Under the pieces are notes generated by a model. That model saw only the letters and a program-made list of their open reading frames with translations, did no database searches and was not told the DNA's origin. Shown here piece by piece: positions 46,641 through 57,923 of a DNA stretch of 64,000 nucleotides. Source of the stretch: Lucinisca nassula (taxonomy: Eukaryota; Mollusca; Bivalvia; Lucinida; Lucinidae). The stretch spans positions 199,719,644-199,783,643 of the forward strand of contig OY757011.1 in the NCBI GenBank assembly GCA_963580285.1. Reading direction: 5' to 3'. Position numbers and translations under genes: made by a program. How positions within the stretch are numbered: the stretch's first letter is position 1; the number at the start of each line of letters is the position of its first letter.

Positions 46641-47133
46641 AGTTCCTTTAAGAGCAATGAAAACATTCATAAGAAAGAAGATGGGTCATACTACGTAGTT
46701 TCGGCTAATAAAGACTCATCAGTGACCCTGTAATGATTCGGCAAAGAAAGCCAGAGGAAACATACTGCAATTTTGCGAATTTCGAATAGGCAGTCGATTC
46801 AAAGACTGATATAAATCAAAATGGGGTCAAAATAATTAAAAATCTGTCTAGAATACGAGTCTAAACCAATAATGCATTTCCGATTTCTCAGAATATTCAC
46901 GCTGATCTCAAAGGACCAAAAGTAAAATATAAACTGCACTATGGTTGATGTACGGGGAGACGTTTTACGGCCGCCACACGGCACAACACCAGCTGCAGTG
47001 AAGGCAAATAAAAATAAAAAATGAGTTCAATGAAAACATTCATAAGAAAGAAGATGGGTCATACTACGTAGTTTCGGCTAATAAAGTCTCATCAGTGACC
47101 CTGTAATGATTCGGCAAAGAAAGCCAGAGGAAA
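46641..47133. repeat. Direct repeats of about 115 bp around an inverted-repeat arm
   Basis: 46645-46762 and 47025-47133 share AAGATGGGTCATACTACGTAG and GACCCTGTAATGATTCGGC. Between them lies a diverged arm (46905-46990) of the 43.5-kb inverted repeat. No gene is seen. Confidence 0.55.
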
Positions 47134-47345
47134 CTCTCTACAGCTAAAGGCTGAAGTTTATAGACCTTAGTACCACCAAGTTCTTGCTGAAGAGTGTTAA
47201 CACAGTGAAGCCGTCAAACAACGACCACATTGTTAGCGGCCTTATCAGCAGGAGACAAAACAAACTTCCTATGAAATTCTTGAATACCCAGTTTAAGGTG
47301 AGGTAAAGGCGTCTTTATCTAAAGTGTGAGGTTTGGGGGCACCAT
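47130..47345 (-). pseudogene. Penelope-like element N-terminal region
   Basis: The minus strand encodes VENFQPLMPHGAPKPHTLDKDAF and, after frameshifts, EFHRKFVLSPADKAANNVVVV. This is the region preceding the reverse transcriptase fingers. It follows the PHD/coiled-coil ORF set on the same strand. Confidence 0.6.
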
Positions 47346-47419
47346 GTGGCATCAAAGGTTGGAAATTTTCTACTCTCAAATCAGTGGACTCCTGTAGCAA
47401 TTTTAACTTCACCAGCCCT

Positions 47420-48600
47420 CTCAAACTACTATCCATATCATTTTAGGGGTTCCGTATGCTGGACCCGTATGGTGCTTCCTATATCTAAGGTAGGGACATT
47501 GGAGTTACGGTCCTCCGGCTCTATAACAGGTTGACATTGTTCAGCACCTTGAAGTGGGTTTGAAGGTAACGGGTTTAGCGATGAATTTGGTGACTTGGCT
47601 CTCATTTATTGTGAGATCAATGATGCTCTGAGTTTGGTTGCCATGTACACAATCTCTAATCATGACGTTCTGGTCCCGATAAGACCTATCAAAATGTGTG
47701 TCACTCGTATGCAATCTACTAGGTTGGAGTCTAGTATTGGGTGGAAACTGATTAAAGATCCTAACTACATGTGGGTAATTGACAGTAGTCAAGTTTTGCT
47801 GAATACTAGGATTCAGCTGATTTGGTACACCCTGCCTTAAAAGGGGGTTCACTGAGACGCCATGACCCATGGGGTTACCCCTCTGATATTGAATGTTATT
47901 CCCTATATAGAAAGATGCATTCGAAGAGTGCATAGTATTTATTGGTTTATATCCATAATTACTCTGTTTAGGATTGTTGGTATGTTACTTAATCCATATG
48001 GTCCCATATATGTTTGGTGTCCTACTCCACCTGTGGGGAGAGAAGTGCCCCATCGAGGTGCCAAAGGGAGGGTACCCCATAGCAGCATGTCCATATCCGT
48101 AGGGTGGCGGGTTAATGCTCTGTCCCATGAGAACTTGTAGGCCATGTCCGCCCGGGGAGGATTGGATAGGCGGTATGTGTCCGGGGAAACTTCCCAAGGA
48201 AGAGCACCGATTACAGGACATATGTCGGGATTGTATAGCTTGATCTATAGAGATCTTTGATGCAAGCTCTCGTAATCTATTTTCCATAATTCTATAATCA
48301 ATCATCATTTGATAGACCATTAGTGGAGGGGGCATATTAATTTCCTGCTCCTGGTGAACTTTAGGTTTGGACTGGTCAATGGGGTTTGGTTGAATGTCTG
48401 TATGGTGCATAGGAACATGACTATCATATGGTCCGTCACTCACTGCACCAGAACTTAAGATTAAGACGTTTCTGAAGAATCCCGATATGTTGATTTAAAT
48501 CGTTCAACTTCCTCTCTAATTCAACTATACAGTCTGATTGCTGTTTATTAGTCTGCATTATTTGATCTATATCACGTTTTTGTTTTGCTTGGGGTTTAGA
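47420..48600 (-). pseudogene. Unknown transposon ORF: coiled coil plus Pro/Gly/Gln-rich region
   Basis: On the minus strand a frame from about 48600 encodes a heptad-like segment (IVELERKLNDLNQHIGILQKRLNLK). A frameshift at about 48440 follows, and then about 300 codons rich in Pro, Gly, Asn, Gln and Met, with one in-frame TAA at about 47985. Another frameshift precedes a tail (VIEPEDRNSNVPTLD) ending near 47425. I recognise no family. It lies between the PHD-type ORF (51158-50482) and a Penelope-like N-terminal block on the same strand, with a Penelope-like insertion and two SINEs interrupting. I infer one original ORF. Confidence 0.5.
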
Positions 48601-49643
48601 AACCTTTTTAGGATGATGATGTTCCACATGCGCCATCCTATGACGTTTATATTTCACAATTAATTCGATTTGCCAGAGTGTGTAGTCATGTAACTGACTT
48701 CAACACTCGTAATAAATTGATAACGGATAAACTTCTTAATCAGGGTTATCGGTACCATAGACTACGCAAAGCCTTTTCAAAATTTTATAGACGTCATTCT
48801 GATTTAATTCCAAATTCAATACTGGACTTAAATCTCTTCTGCAACAAGGTCTATCGGAACCCGAATTTTATGGTGACTTAGTATATAAATTTAGAAAAAT
48901 TTATGACCGCAATGACTTCAGCACCCAATATCGTAAAATCATTCTTCGATATAAAAAGATTGGACACAAGATAAATATTATACGACAGAAGACTGCATGC
49001 ACGGTAGTTAACCCAATCACGGTTGACAATTCTGCTCCCCTCTTTAATTGCACGCCAGTGGGTCAGGCCTCAGCTTCTATGACGGTTCCAACGTAAAGGC
49101 TTATGTTGGTTGGTACCTGATGCTTTGTCTCTGGACGGGCCCATTGGAGTTTAACTGTTGGTTTTCTTTTGCTCCAGCATTTCTGTTGTTCCTCGATGTA
49201 GAATCCTCGCCGTTGTTTCATCTCTGTGTTTTTTTTTATTTTTGTGTTCACGGAGATGTTGCACTGATGAGTTAGGAGGCCTTCATGCGGACTGAACAAA
49301 TTGTTTGTCTCAATCGCGACGGAAGTAAGAGCGAGGTTTGTGGCCACGTAAAATCGATTTAAGCCCCCCCCCCTACCCCCCAATGACGAGTTCCCGCTGA
49401 CCGTTCCAAGGCGGTTCTTCTGTCGCGGTTTATTTTTGTAATGGTTTGTCTTTGGGTGTTTGTGTCGCTTATATTATTTATTTTGGATAGCCTTTTGGCC
49501 ATTCTGTGGGAAAGTAACTGTCCTTTTGGCTTTCCGTTGTTTCCGGTGGGGTCTGTTGCTTCATGTTTGTGTTTCTTTCTCTTTGGTGTCTCTGATGGGA
49601 GCTGTGGGTTAATTGTATCGATTCCTGATCATTGCCTCTACTT
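48600..49643 (+). mobile_element. Penelope-like element, 5'-truncated copy
   Basis: Starts within DDDVPHAPSYDVYISQLI, runs through the C-terminal frame (CSHVTDFNTRNKLITDK..., frameshift near 48835, then YKKIGHKINII and VVNPIT) and the whole 3' UTR. Ends with the terminal block CTGATCATTGCCTCTACTTC at 49643. It lies opposite in strand to the ORF it interrupts, consistent with a retrotransposed 5' truncation. Confidence 0.7.
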
Positions 49644-49651
49644 CTATTTGG

Positions 49652-49654
<3 letters not shown>

Positions 49655-49703
<49 letters not shown>

Positions 49704-50020
49704 TCGGGTTTAACGTCGCTTTCAACAATTTTTCCGTCATATCACGACGGTGTCTGGTTGCGACAGGGAGCTCAATGCTCACTTTTATAGTGCTGCCTCA
49801 CTGAAGTATCATGTCCCAGACACATTACATGATACCACACCCAGTCACATTATCCTGACACTGGAACGACCAGTCCTAGCTCTACCCCGTAAATGTGAGT
49901 GCAAAACGAGGAGCAGCTAGTACCATTTTTAACGACTTTGGTATGTCGCGGCCCGGGATCGAACCCGTGACCTCCCGTTCCCGGAGCGGACACTCTACCA
50001 ACTGAGCTTTCGGGGCCGGT
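49655..50020 (-). mobile_element. tRNA-derived SINE (S2) copy 1
   Basis: On the minus strand the head is nearly a full tRNA: GGCCCCGAAAGCTCAGTTGG with A box, and B box GGTTCGATCCC. The 3' end is GACGTTAAACCCGAATTC followed by a GT/AC microsatellite tail (49655-49699). Exact 11-bp target-site duplication CTATTTGGCTG (49644-49654 and 50021-50031). It is inserted right after the Penelope-like 3' end. Confidence 0.9.
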
Positions 50021-50116
50021 CTATTTGGCTGGGTAGAGACTGCGGTATTGTCGCTTAGCCTGGAGGTATTTGGGTCTGACTAGGACAATGTATTGGATAT
50101 TTTGTAGCTTGATTTA

Positions 50117-50445
50117 TTTGTGTGAATTCGGGTTTAACGTCGCTTTCAACAATTTTTTCAGTCATATCACGACGGTGTCTGGTTGCGACAGGGAGCTCAA
50201 TGCTCACGTTTATCGTGCTGCCTCACTGAAGTATCATGTCCCAGACACATTACATGATACCACACCCAGTCACATTATCCTGACACTGGATCGACCAGTC
50301 CTAGCTCTACCACGTAAATCTGAGTGCCAAGCGAGGAGCAGCTAGTACCATTTTTAACGACTTTGGTATGTCGCGGCCCGGGATCGAACCCGAGACCTCC
50401 CGTTCCCCGGAGCGGACACTCTACCAACTGAGCTATCGGGGCCGG
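50117..50445 (-). mobile_element. tRNA-derived SINE (S2) copy 2
   Basis: Same family and orientation as copy 1, about 100 bp away. Exact 16-bp target-site duplication TTTGTAGCTTGATTTA (50101-50116 and 50446-50461). The different duplications show two independent insertions rather than a local duplication. Confidence 0.9.
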
Positions 50446-50481
50446 TTTGTAGCTTGATTTAGGGTCAGCTTTTTATGTAAT

Positions 50482-51158
50482 TTAGGTTTTCAACACAGTC
50501 AGAGGAGCATTCACACTAGTGCACTGTGGGGGCCGAATATTTCTGGGGCTCACACGAGATACCTGCACTGGTTGGATGAGTGAGCCATTGTTTGATGAGA
50601 ATTGTTTGGATTGCTTAACACCTTCAGTATGATATAGGTCCATCCCCACTTTATTCAATTGTGAATGATCATTTTTAGAGCGAGATTCAGGCTCATCAGG
50701 CGGCATTTCATTACGTTGACATGATTGTGCATTGGAATCTCCGTATAGCACGTCATCCCTACAAAAATCACAAACGTATGAGTCTATTTCTCCTTTTTCA
50801 TTCATACCGCCAGTCACACAGCTCTTATGAAACAACATATCGCATTCATTACATAATACCTGATCATATGCTTCCCCAGTAATGTCTTACCACATATAGG
50901 GCATGAAGTATCTATAGTACTGCCACAACCAACAGAATCCTCAGCGAAACTATTGTTCTCTACAACTAACTCGGGTGCGATATGATCTGATCCCGCTGTC
51001 ATAAGTGAATCTGCCATAAAGCTAGCTAATACCGAGCATTGTCTTTCATCAGCCGTCATTTGTAAAACTGACAGAGTTTTTTTTAGCTCGGCTGTTTTCG
51101 AACGACGAGGTATTGTCATAGCTCTGACGTCGTCTGCGTCTTGCAAAAACTTGGACAT
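50482..51158 (-). pseudogene. Unknown transposon ORF with a PHD-type zinc finger
   Basis: Two overlapping minus-strand frames (51158-50814 and 50838-50482) become one after a single frameshift near 50850-50870. Together they show CPIC, then CNECDMLFHKSC, then YVCDFC, a C4HC3 spacing like a PHD finger. The N-terminal part carries RRSKTAELKKTLSVLQ. The C-terminal part is a Ser/Gln/Asn-rich linker ending in a stop. PHD-like fingers bind histone tails in host proteins and occur in some retrotransposon ORF1 proteins. Function here is not known. Confidence 0.55.
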
Positions 51159-51522
51159 TTTGTAATATCGCTGTCATTACTGAACATATTTACTTGAAAC
51201 TCGGACTAGTTGTTCATTATGAAAAAGGTAACTCATATCAATAGGTGAGGTAACCCTCAAAATATTTTTGGCACAGTTATTTCCCTTTTTCGACTTAGAA
51301 TTTTTGCAAAAACTTGAGCATTTCGTAATATCTCTGTCATTACTGAACATATTTACTTGAAACTCAGACTAGTTCTTCATTATGAAAAGGGGAACTCTTA
51401 CCAATAGGTGAGATAACCCTCAAAATATTTTCGGCACAGTTATGCCACTCTTTCGTCTGAGGATTTTTGTCTTACTAAAGGAAACTGCAGCGGAGCGTTG
51501 CCACCCGCATGCGGTGCTCTTG
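51142..51522 (+). mobile_element. HINE-like fragment with CTCTTG end
   Basis: Two monomers of about 160 bp (TAATATCNCTGTCATTACTGAACATATTTACTTG) end in the hairpin CACCCGCATGCGGTG (51502-51516) and CTCTTG before TT (51523-51524), a HINE 3' end. The 5' end is absent. It separates the PHD-type ORF from further minus-strand coding debris at 51530-51990. Confidence 0.5.
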
Positions 51523-51529
51523 TTTGCCT

Positions 51530-51990
51530 TTAGAGCGGAATAGCAGGGATTGTAGATTCATAACACACGCTTCCGCGATACGTTTATTTAGAGACGAAAG
51601 ATGAGGAATCTTTGCCAGATCACCCAGTATCTTTGGAAGGTCATTGTCAGTAAAGAGGATTAAACATTTCCCATTAACAGTATCTCTTGATGGTGTATTG
51701 TAAAAGTTTATTCGAAAGAGTTGATTTTTGCATTATCACCCTTCCCATCAAGAATTGACTTTATATCTGTTCTCATCATGTCTGACCATGTTTTTGTTAC
51801 ACTATCCATAGTAGGATTTTACCGACTGTTTAGAAGCTTCGTATGGGGCAGGCGTAAATTCTAGAACAACTGTTCCCGATTTATTCTCAGCCTTCACATT
51901 CCACTCCCGATCAGTTGCTTCAAGCTTTTTCCTGAGAGTCTTTTCCTCATTTAATGTGTAGCCAACTCTCTTTATTGAGCATATTTTTCA
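51530..51990 (-). pseudogene. Coding debris upstream of the PHD-type ORF
   Basis: The minus strand in shifting frames gives RVGYTLNEEKTLRKKLEATD, REWNVKAENKSGTVVLEFTP and NFYNTPSRDTVNGK, then DLPKILGDLAKIPHLSSLNK. It looks like a protein N-terminal region that continued into the PHD-type ORF before the HINE insertion. I do not recognise the family. Confidence 0.4.
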
Positions 51991-52599
51991 GTCTTTGAGG
52001 GTGTATAAATCACAGGTGCCTGTCTGTTCCTGACAGATCTGCTCATAACATTGCCTGAATCTGCCCATTTTGAAGAGTATCAATAGCAATAGGGCCACGC
52101 AGACAATTCTGCACAGCTTTCTGAGTTTTAGAAAGGTCACTTTCTTAAAAAGGTCACTATCATTAAATAAGATATAGTACCAGCCCCATACCACAATCTA
52201 ACAGTAGAGATGGGAATTATGTTCATTAGAAAGATCACTGCCCTTAAAAAGGCATCTATCCTTAAATAAGAAAAAATACCAGCATCACGCCACAAACTAA
52301 AATCAGAACCACAAGCGTATTTAAGATTCGGTATCTAAGTAAGCTAAATATGTAAGTACCTTTACATCATGGTAGTTAAAGTTTTCACAAATGAGAGACT
52401 AAAACAGCCACACAATACACACAGGCTAAGATAATGTTTAAAAGATATACAAGTTAGAGGGGACTTGTTAAAATGAGTAAAACTGTTTTCTTTTCCACCA
52501 GGATGATACAATTTCAAGATGGCTGACTTGAGTCACTTTCAACACTATGTCAGTTTTCTGCCACAGTTCAAGTTGCTGCATAAAAGTGTGTCGATAAAA
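51991..52599. other. Gene-free spacer
   Basis: AT-rich. Contains short duplicated phrases (AAAGGTCACT, CCTTAAATAAGA). No ORF with a recognisable domain. Confidence 0.4.
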
Positions 52600-54195
52600 C
52601 CATGCAAAATAGAAGTAGAGGCAATGATCAGGAATCGATACAATTAACCCACCGCTCCCAACAGAGACGCCATAGGGAACGAAACACAAACATGAAGCAA
52701 CAGACCCCAACGAAAACACCAACAGCGGAAAGCCAAAAGGACAGTTACTTTCCCAACAAATGGCCAAAAGGCTATCCAAAAATAAAAAAATATAAGTGAC
52801 ACAAACACCCAAAGACAAACCATAACAAAAATAAACCGCAACAGAAGAACCGCCTTGGCACGGTCAGCGGAAACGAATTCCAATGGGGGGCTTAAATCGA
52901 TTTTACGTGGCCACAATCCTCGCCCTTACTTCCGTCGCGATTAAGACAAATAATTTGTTCAGTCCGCATGAAAGTCTCCTAACTCATCAGTGCAACATCT
53001 CCGTGAACACAAAAAATCAAACTACCATAGAGATGAAACAACGCTAAGGACTCGACAGCAAGAGACAACAGAAATGCTGGAGCAAAAGAAAACCAACAGT
53101 TATACTCCAATTGGCCCGACCAGACACAGAGCACTGGAGCTTGAAGTTAAATCCTAAACCCAATGAAAATACCAAAATACAATGATCTTACAGGTTCATA
53201 TTTATATGCGAAGTATACCGAACCATAGTTACTCTTTTTATTAAGACTTATGCGGTAAACTTCAAGCACCCGTGGACAGAGCATCAGTTACCAAACAACA
53301 TAAGCATCTACGTTGGAACCGTCATAGAATCTGAGGTCCGACCCACCGGCGTGCAATTAAAGAGGGAAGAGAAAGTGTTAACCGTGATTGGGTTAACTAC
53401 CATGCATGCAGTCTGTCGTATAACATTTATTTGTGGCCAATCGTTTTATATCGAAGAATGATTTTACGAAATTGGGTGCTGAAGTCATTGCGGTTACATA
53501 TTTTTCTGAATTTATATACTAAGTCACCATAAAATTCGGGTTCTGATAGACTTTGTTGCAGAAGAGATTTAACCCCAGTACTGAATATTGAAATTAAATC
53601 AGAATGACGTCTATAAAATTTTGAAAAGGCTTTGCGTAGTTTATGGTACCGATAACCCTGATTAAGAAGTTTAGTCGTTCACAATTTATTACGAATGTTG
53701 AAGTCAGTTACATGACTACACACTCTGGTCAATCGAATTTATTGTGAAATATAAACGCCATAGGATGGCGCTCGAGGAACATCACCGTACAAAAAAGTAA
53801 AATTTACAATCTCAAAATCAAAATCATGGTTTATTATAAATTTTGCACGAAACAAACCCATCTACAATAGATAGATGTAAATCCAAACCGGGGCCTCGGT
53901 ATCAGAAGAATTTGCTATATTTAACTGAAGTTCTGTGGGGGTAAATTTGACTGATCAAACCATCGAAATAGGTATTATCAATATTTAATAAATCATCCAA
54001 ATATCTAGAAGTGGAGCTAAAAGCTTCAATGATTTCAGTCTGGTTATCAGCAGAAAGGGACATCGTGAAGTCTCTCATAACAAAACAAAAACAGATCAGC
54101 CACAAGTGGTGCGCAGTTCCCATCGGAATACCCACAACTTGTCTCAATCACTTAGTACCAAATCTTATGTAAATATTGTCAAGTAGAAAGGTGAG
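52600..54195 (-). mobile_element. Penelope-like element with part of the reverse transcriptase
   Basis: 3' UTR 52605-53160, a non-homologous patch (53160-53285), C-terminal block 53285-53720, then minus-strand reverse transcriptase debris. The frame 54147-53902 has RQVVGIPMGT, a frame-disturbed membrane-like stretch, and SRYLDDLLNIDNTYFDGLI, which contains the catalytic YLDD. 5' truncated near 54195. Confidence 0.7.
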
Positions 54196-54221
54196 ACTTT
54201 CACGCACCTTCTGACATGACC

Positions 54222-57200
54222 ATAAAATAGAAGTAGAGGCAATGATCAGGAATCGATACAATCAACTCATAGCTCCCACCAGAGACACCAAAGGGTAAGA
54301 AACACAAACATGCATCAACAGATCTAATGGAAACACCAACATCGGGAAGCCAAAAGGACAGTTACTGTCCCACAAAATGGCCTATAGACTATCCAAAATA
54401 AAATAACACAAGCGACACAAACACCTAAAGTCAAACCATTACAAAAATAAATCGCGTCAAAGTTTTATGCTCTTCAGAAGTGAAAAACGCATTTCTTACA
54501 TTACGTGCAAGAAAGAGGGAGTCTTCCCTATGAAATATCCATTCAATTAAATCAATAAGTTTTTCTTTAATAAGATTATGAGGAAGTGTAGTGTAAAGGG
54601 TAGAAAAATCATAAGTAGACCGACTTGAAGCACGAAAACGCCTGGATTTCAATTTATTTAAAACTTCATTAGAATTTTATAGACCAAAACAGATTTCTAC
54701 CTGATCTTTCGAAATACTTTGTCGCAATATTTTGTCACATGCTTTTTGATGGCAGTAAAATAGAAGTGGAGGCAATGATCAGGAATGGATACAAGCAACC
54801 AACAGCTCCCATCAGAGACACCAAAGGGAAAGAAACACAAACATGAAACAACAGTCCTAATGGAAACATCAATAGCGGAAAGCCAAAAGGACAGTAACTT
54901 TCCCACAAAATGGCCAATGGGCTATCCAAAATAAAATAATATAAGCGACACAAACGCCCATTGACAAACGATAACAAAAATAAACCGCGACAGAAAAACC
55001 GCCTTGGAACGGTCAGCAGAAACGAATTCCACTGGGGGGGGGGGGGGGGGGGGTCGATTTTACGTGGCCACAATCCTCGCCCTTACTTCCGTCGCGAGTT
55101 AGACAAATAATTTGTTCAGTCCGCATGAAGGCCTCCTAACTCATCAGTGCAATATCTCCGTGAACACAAATAATCAAACAACCACAGAGATGAAACAATG
55201 GTGAGGACTTGACAGCAAGAAACCATTAAAGTGCTGGAGCAAAAGAAAACCAACAGTTAGACTCCGATGGGCCCGACCAGAGATAGAGCATCAGGCACCA
55301 ACCAACATTACCTTGAATTAGATCTCTCTAATTCTCAATAAGGCTTCACACTGGAAACGTCATAGAATCTGAGGCCTGACCCACCGGTGTACAATTAAAG
55401 AGGAAAGCAAAGTTGTCAACCGTGATTGGGTTAACTACCATGCATGCAGTCTGTCGTATAACATTTATGTTGTACCCAATCTTTATGCCCCCAACTTTAA
55501 AAAAGTTGGGGGGCATATTGCTTCTGGCTTGTCCGTCCGTTCGTCCGTTCGTACGTCACGCTTTCTTGTGCATAGCATATCTTTAGAACCGTGTATGCTA
55601 GTGTTTTGAAATTTCATATATGGGTTCCTCATGAAAAAATAGTTGACCCGTATTTTTTTTCTTGTCCAAATTATCTCCCCTTCTTGAATTATTTCCCCTT
55701 TAATTAAATAACATAGAATTCTCGTTAGCAAGATATCTCAAAAAGTATTTGAGCTACAGCCTTGATATTTGGTATAGTGATTGGGACTAAGGAGGAGATT
55801 ACCTGATTAAATTTTCAACCAATTCTATAAAATTTTGTTAGAGTTATGGCCCTTTGTAATTTTTTGCCACTCAATTGTGTTGCTTTCTGGTGCATAGCAT
55901 ATCTTTAGAACCGTGTATGCTAGTGTTTTGAAATTTCATATATGGGTTCCTCATGAAAAAATAGTTGACCCGTATTTTTTTTCTTGTCCAAATTATCTCC
56001 CCTTCTTGAATTTTTCCCCTTTAATTAAATAACATAGAATTCTCGTTAGCAAGATATCTCAAAAAGTATTTGAGCTACAGCCTTGATATTTGGTATAGTG
56101 ATTGGGACTAAGGAGGAGACTACCTGATTAAATTTTCAACCAATTCGATAAAATTTTGTTAGAGTTATGGCCCTTTGTAATTTTTTGCTACTCAATTGTG
56201 TTGCTTTCTGGTGCATAGCATATCTTCAGAACCGTGTATGCTGGTGTTTTGAAATTTCATATATGAGTTCCTCATGAAAAAATAGTTGACCCGTATTTTT
56301 TTTCTTGTCCAAATTATCTCCCCTTCTTGAATTATTTCCCCTTTAATTAAAAAACATAGAATTCTCGTTAGCAAGATATCTCAAAAAGTATTTGAGCTAG
56401 AACCTTGAAATTTGGTATTCTGGTTTGGGCTGAGGAGGAGATCACCTGATTAAATTTTCAACCACGTTAATGAAATTTTGTTGGAGTGATTGCCCTTTGC
56501 ATTTTCAGGTCATTTAATTGTGTTTCTTTCTTGTAGCAAGATATTTTAAAAAAAAACTATTTAAATTGTTGCCTAAAAACTTGACATGCTGATTTGGAAT
56601 GACTAGTACATCACCTGATTAACATTTGAAAAAAAAATCTGATTTTTTTTTTTTTTTTTTTTTTTGAGATAATGGCCTTTTGTAAATTTGGGCATTTATT
56701 GACAAGCATATGGTTGGGGGCATAGTGTTTTACAAACACCATTTCTAGTTTTTTTTTTTTTTTTTCGAAGAATGATTTTACGGAATCGGGTGCTGAAGTC
56801 ATTGCTGTTATGTATTTTTCTGAATTTATATACCAAGTCACCAAAAATTCGTTTTCCGATAGACCTTATGACAGAAGAGATTTAACTCCAGTATTAAATT
56901 TTAATATTAAATCAGAATGACGTCTATAAAATTTTGAAAAGGCTTTGCATTGTTTATGGTACCGATAACCCTCATACAGATGTTTAGCCGTTAACAATTT
57001 ATTACAAGTGTTGAAGTCAGTTACATGACTACACACTCTGGTCAATCGAATTTACTGCGAAATATAAACGCCTTAGGATGGCGCACGAGGAACATCACCA
57101 TCAAAAAAAAAAAAAAAAAAAAAAAAAAAAGAAAGATTACAATATCAAAATCAAAATCATCGCGTTTATCATAAATTTTGCACGCAACAAACCCAGAAGT

Positions 57201-57300
57201 AAATCCAAAAACGGGGCCTCGGTATCAGAAGAATTTGTTTTATTTAACTGAAGTTCTGTGGGGTAAATTTGACTGATCAAACCATCGAAATACGTATTAC
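54222..57300 (-). mobile_element. Two overlapping Penelope-like copies
   Basis: 54222-54440 is a 3' end followed by a reverse transcriptase piece (54652-54445, YDFSTLYTTLPHNLIKEKL). A second copy starts at about 54755 (3' end), runs through the C-terminal block to 55484, and resumes after a family B element at 56749-57300 up to the reverse transcriptase region. That copy is cut at 57300 by the LTR of a retrotransposon. Long homopolymers occur at 55036-55053 and 57103-57130. Confidence 0.65.
55485..56748 (+). mobile_element. Helentron-like element, family B-related copy 3
   Basis: Flanked by TT (55483-55484 and 56749-56750), inserted in the T-rich stretch of a Penelope-like copy. 5' ATGCCCCCAAC within a hairpin. 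The 3' subterminal partner GTTGGGGGCAT (56713-56723) is an 11-bp perfect inverse, and is followed by hairpin GTGTTT-TAC-AAACAC (56725-56739) and terminal CTAG. The core has about three 315-345 bp monomers (CATAGCATATCTTTAGAACC). A GTCCGTTC microsatellite lies near the 5' end. Same design as 7482-9008 but a different core. Confidence 0.8.
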
Positions 57301-57900
57301 TGTTATGCATAAGAATTTATTTTTCTGATTCCCACTTTCACCCCACTGTTGACCTAATAGTGCTATAAATATCTTGCTAATCTTCTTATAGAAGATTCTA
57401 GAAAACTGAGTCACAGATTAATTTCATTTTTGTAAACAACATGTTTACAAGGAAAAGTACTTCAGAACCTTCCAGAAAGTTCAGGTTTGCAGTTAATTGT
57501 ATCAATTCCTGATCTTTGTTTTACTTCTACTTTGCATTATTTTTAGAAAATTACATCATCTTATTCCACAGCCCTGTGGAACATTCTAGAGAAATCTTAG
57601 GGTCTATAAAAGAGCTTGATTTTTCTCATTGAGTCAGACTGTTGAGTTTGAAGTTTGGGCTTTTAAGAAAAGTTATTTCTAAATTCTGTGTTGGATTGTT
57701 AAAGGATATTACTTTTCATTTTGGACTGTGAATTCTGTGGGATCAAGGAAAAATAGATTCATTCAGGATATTTAATTCAGAGCTAAGTACATTTAATTTT
57801 CTTACTTCTACAGGTTAAAGTTAACTTGTAAATAAATTTTGTTAAATTTTTCCAAAAGGCTTGTTTGCTTTTTTCTTTCTGCTACGCCTGGCTCGTAACA
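57301..57900 (+). mobile_element. 5' LTR of a Gmr1-like retrotransposon
   Basis: 600 bp starting TGTTATG and ending CGTAACA, short inverted termini of the usual TG...CA type. It contains a TATA box (TATAAAAG, 57605-57612) and a polyadenylation signal (AATAAA, 57831-57836) in the right order for U3-R-U5. It lies immediately upstream of a primer-binding site. The 3' LTR is not in the window. A 40-bp stretch (57497-57538) matches the Penelope-like 3' terminal block. Confidence 0.8.
57605..57612 (+). promoter_or_regulatory. LTR TATA box
   Basis: TATAAAAG about 300 bp before the LTR end and 225 bp upstream of AATAAA, a sensible place for the retrotransposon promoter. Confidence 0.6.
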
Positions 57901-57905
57901 GAAAT

Positions 57906-57923
57906 TGGGGGCTCGTCCGGGAT
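57906..57923 (+). other. Primer-binding site for tRNA-Pro
   Basis: TGGGGGCTCGTCCGGGAT, 18 nt, starts 5 nt after the LTR. It is the sequence complementary to the 3' end of tRNA-Pro used as the primer site by murine leukaemia virus and relatives. It marks where minus-strand DNA synthesis starts. Confidence 0.85.

Noticed and set aside
49700..50445. Functional tRNA genes (A and B boxes are good)
   Set aside because: Both are heads of 330-365 bp SINEs with target-site duplications, not free tRNA genes.
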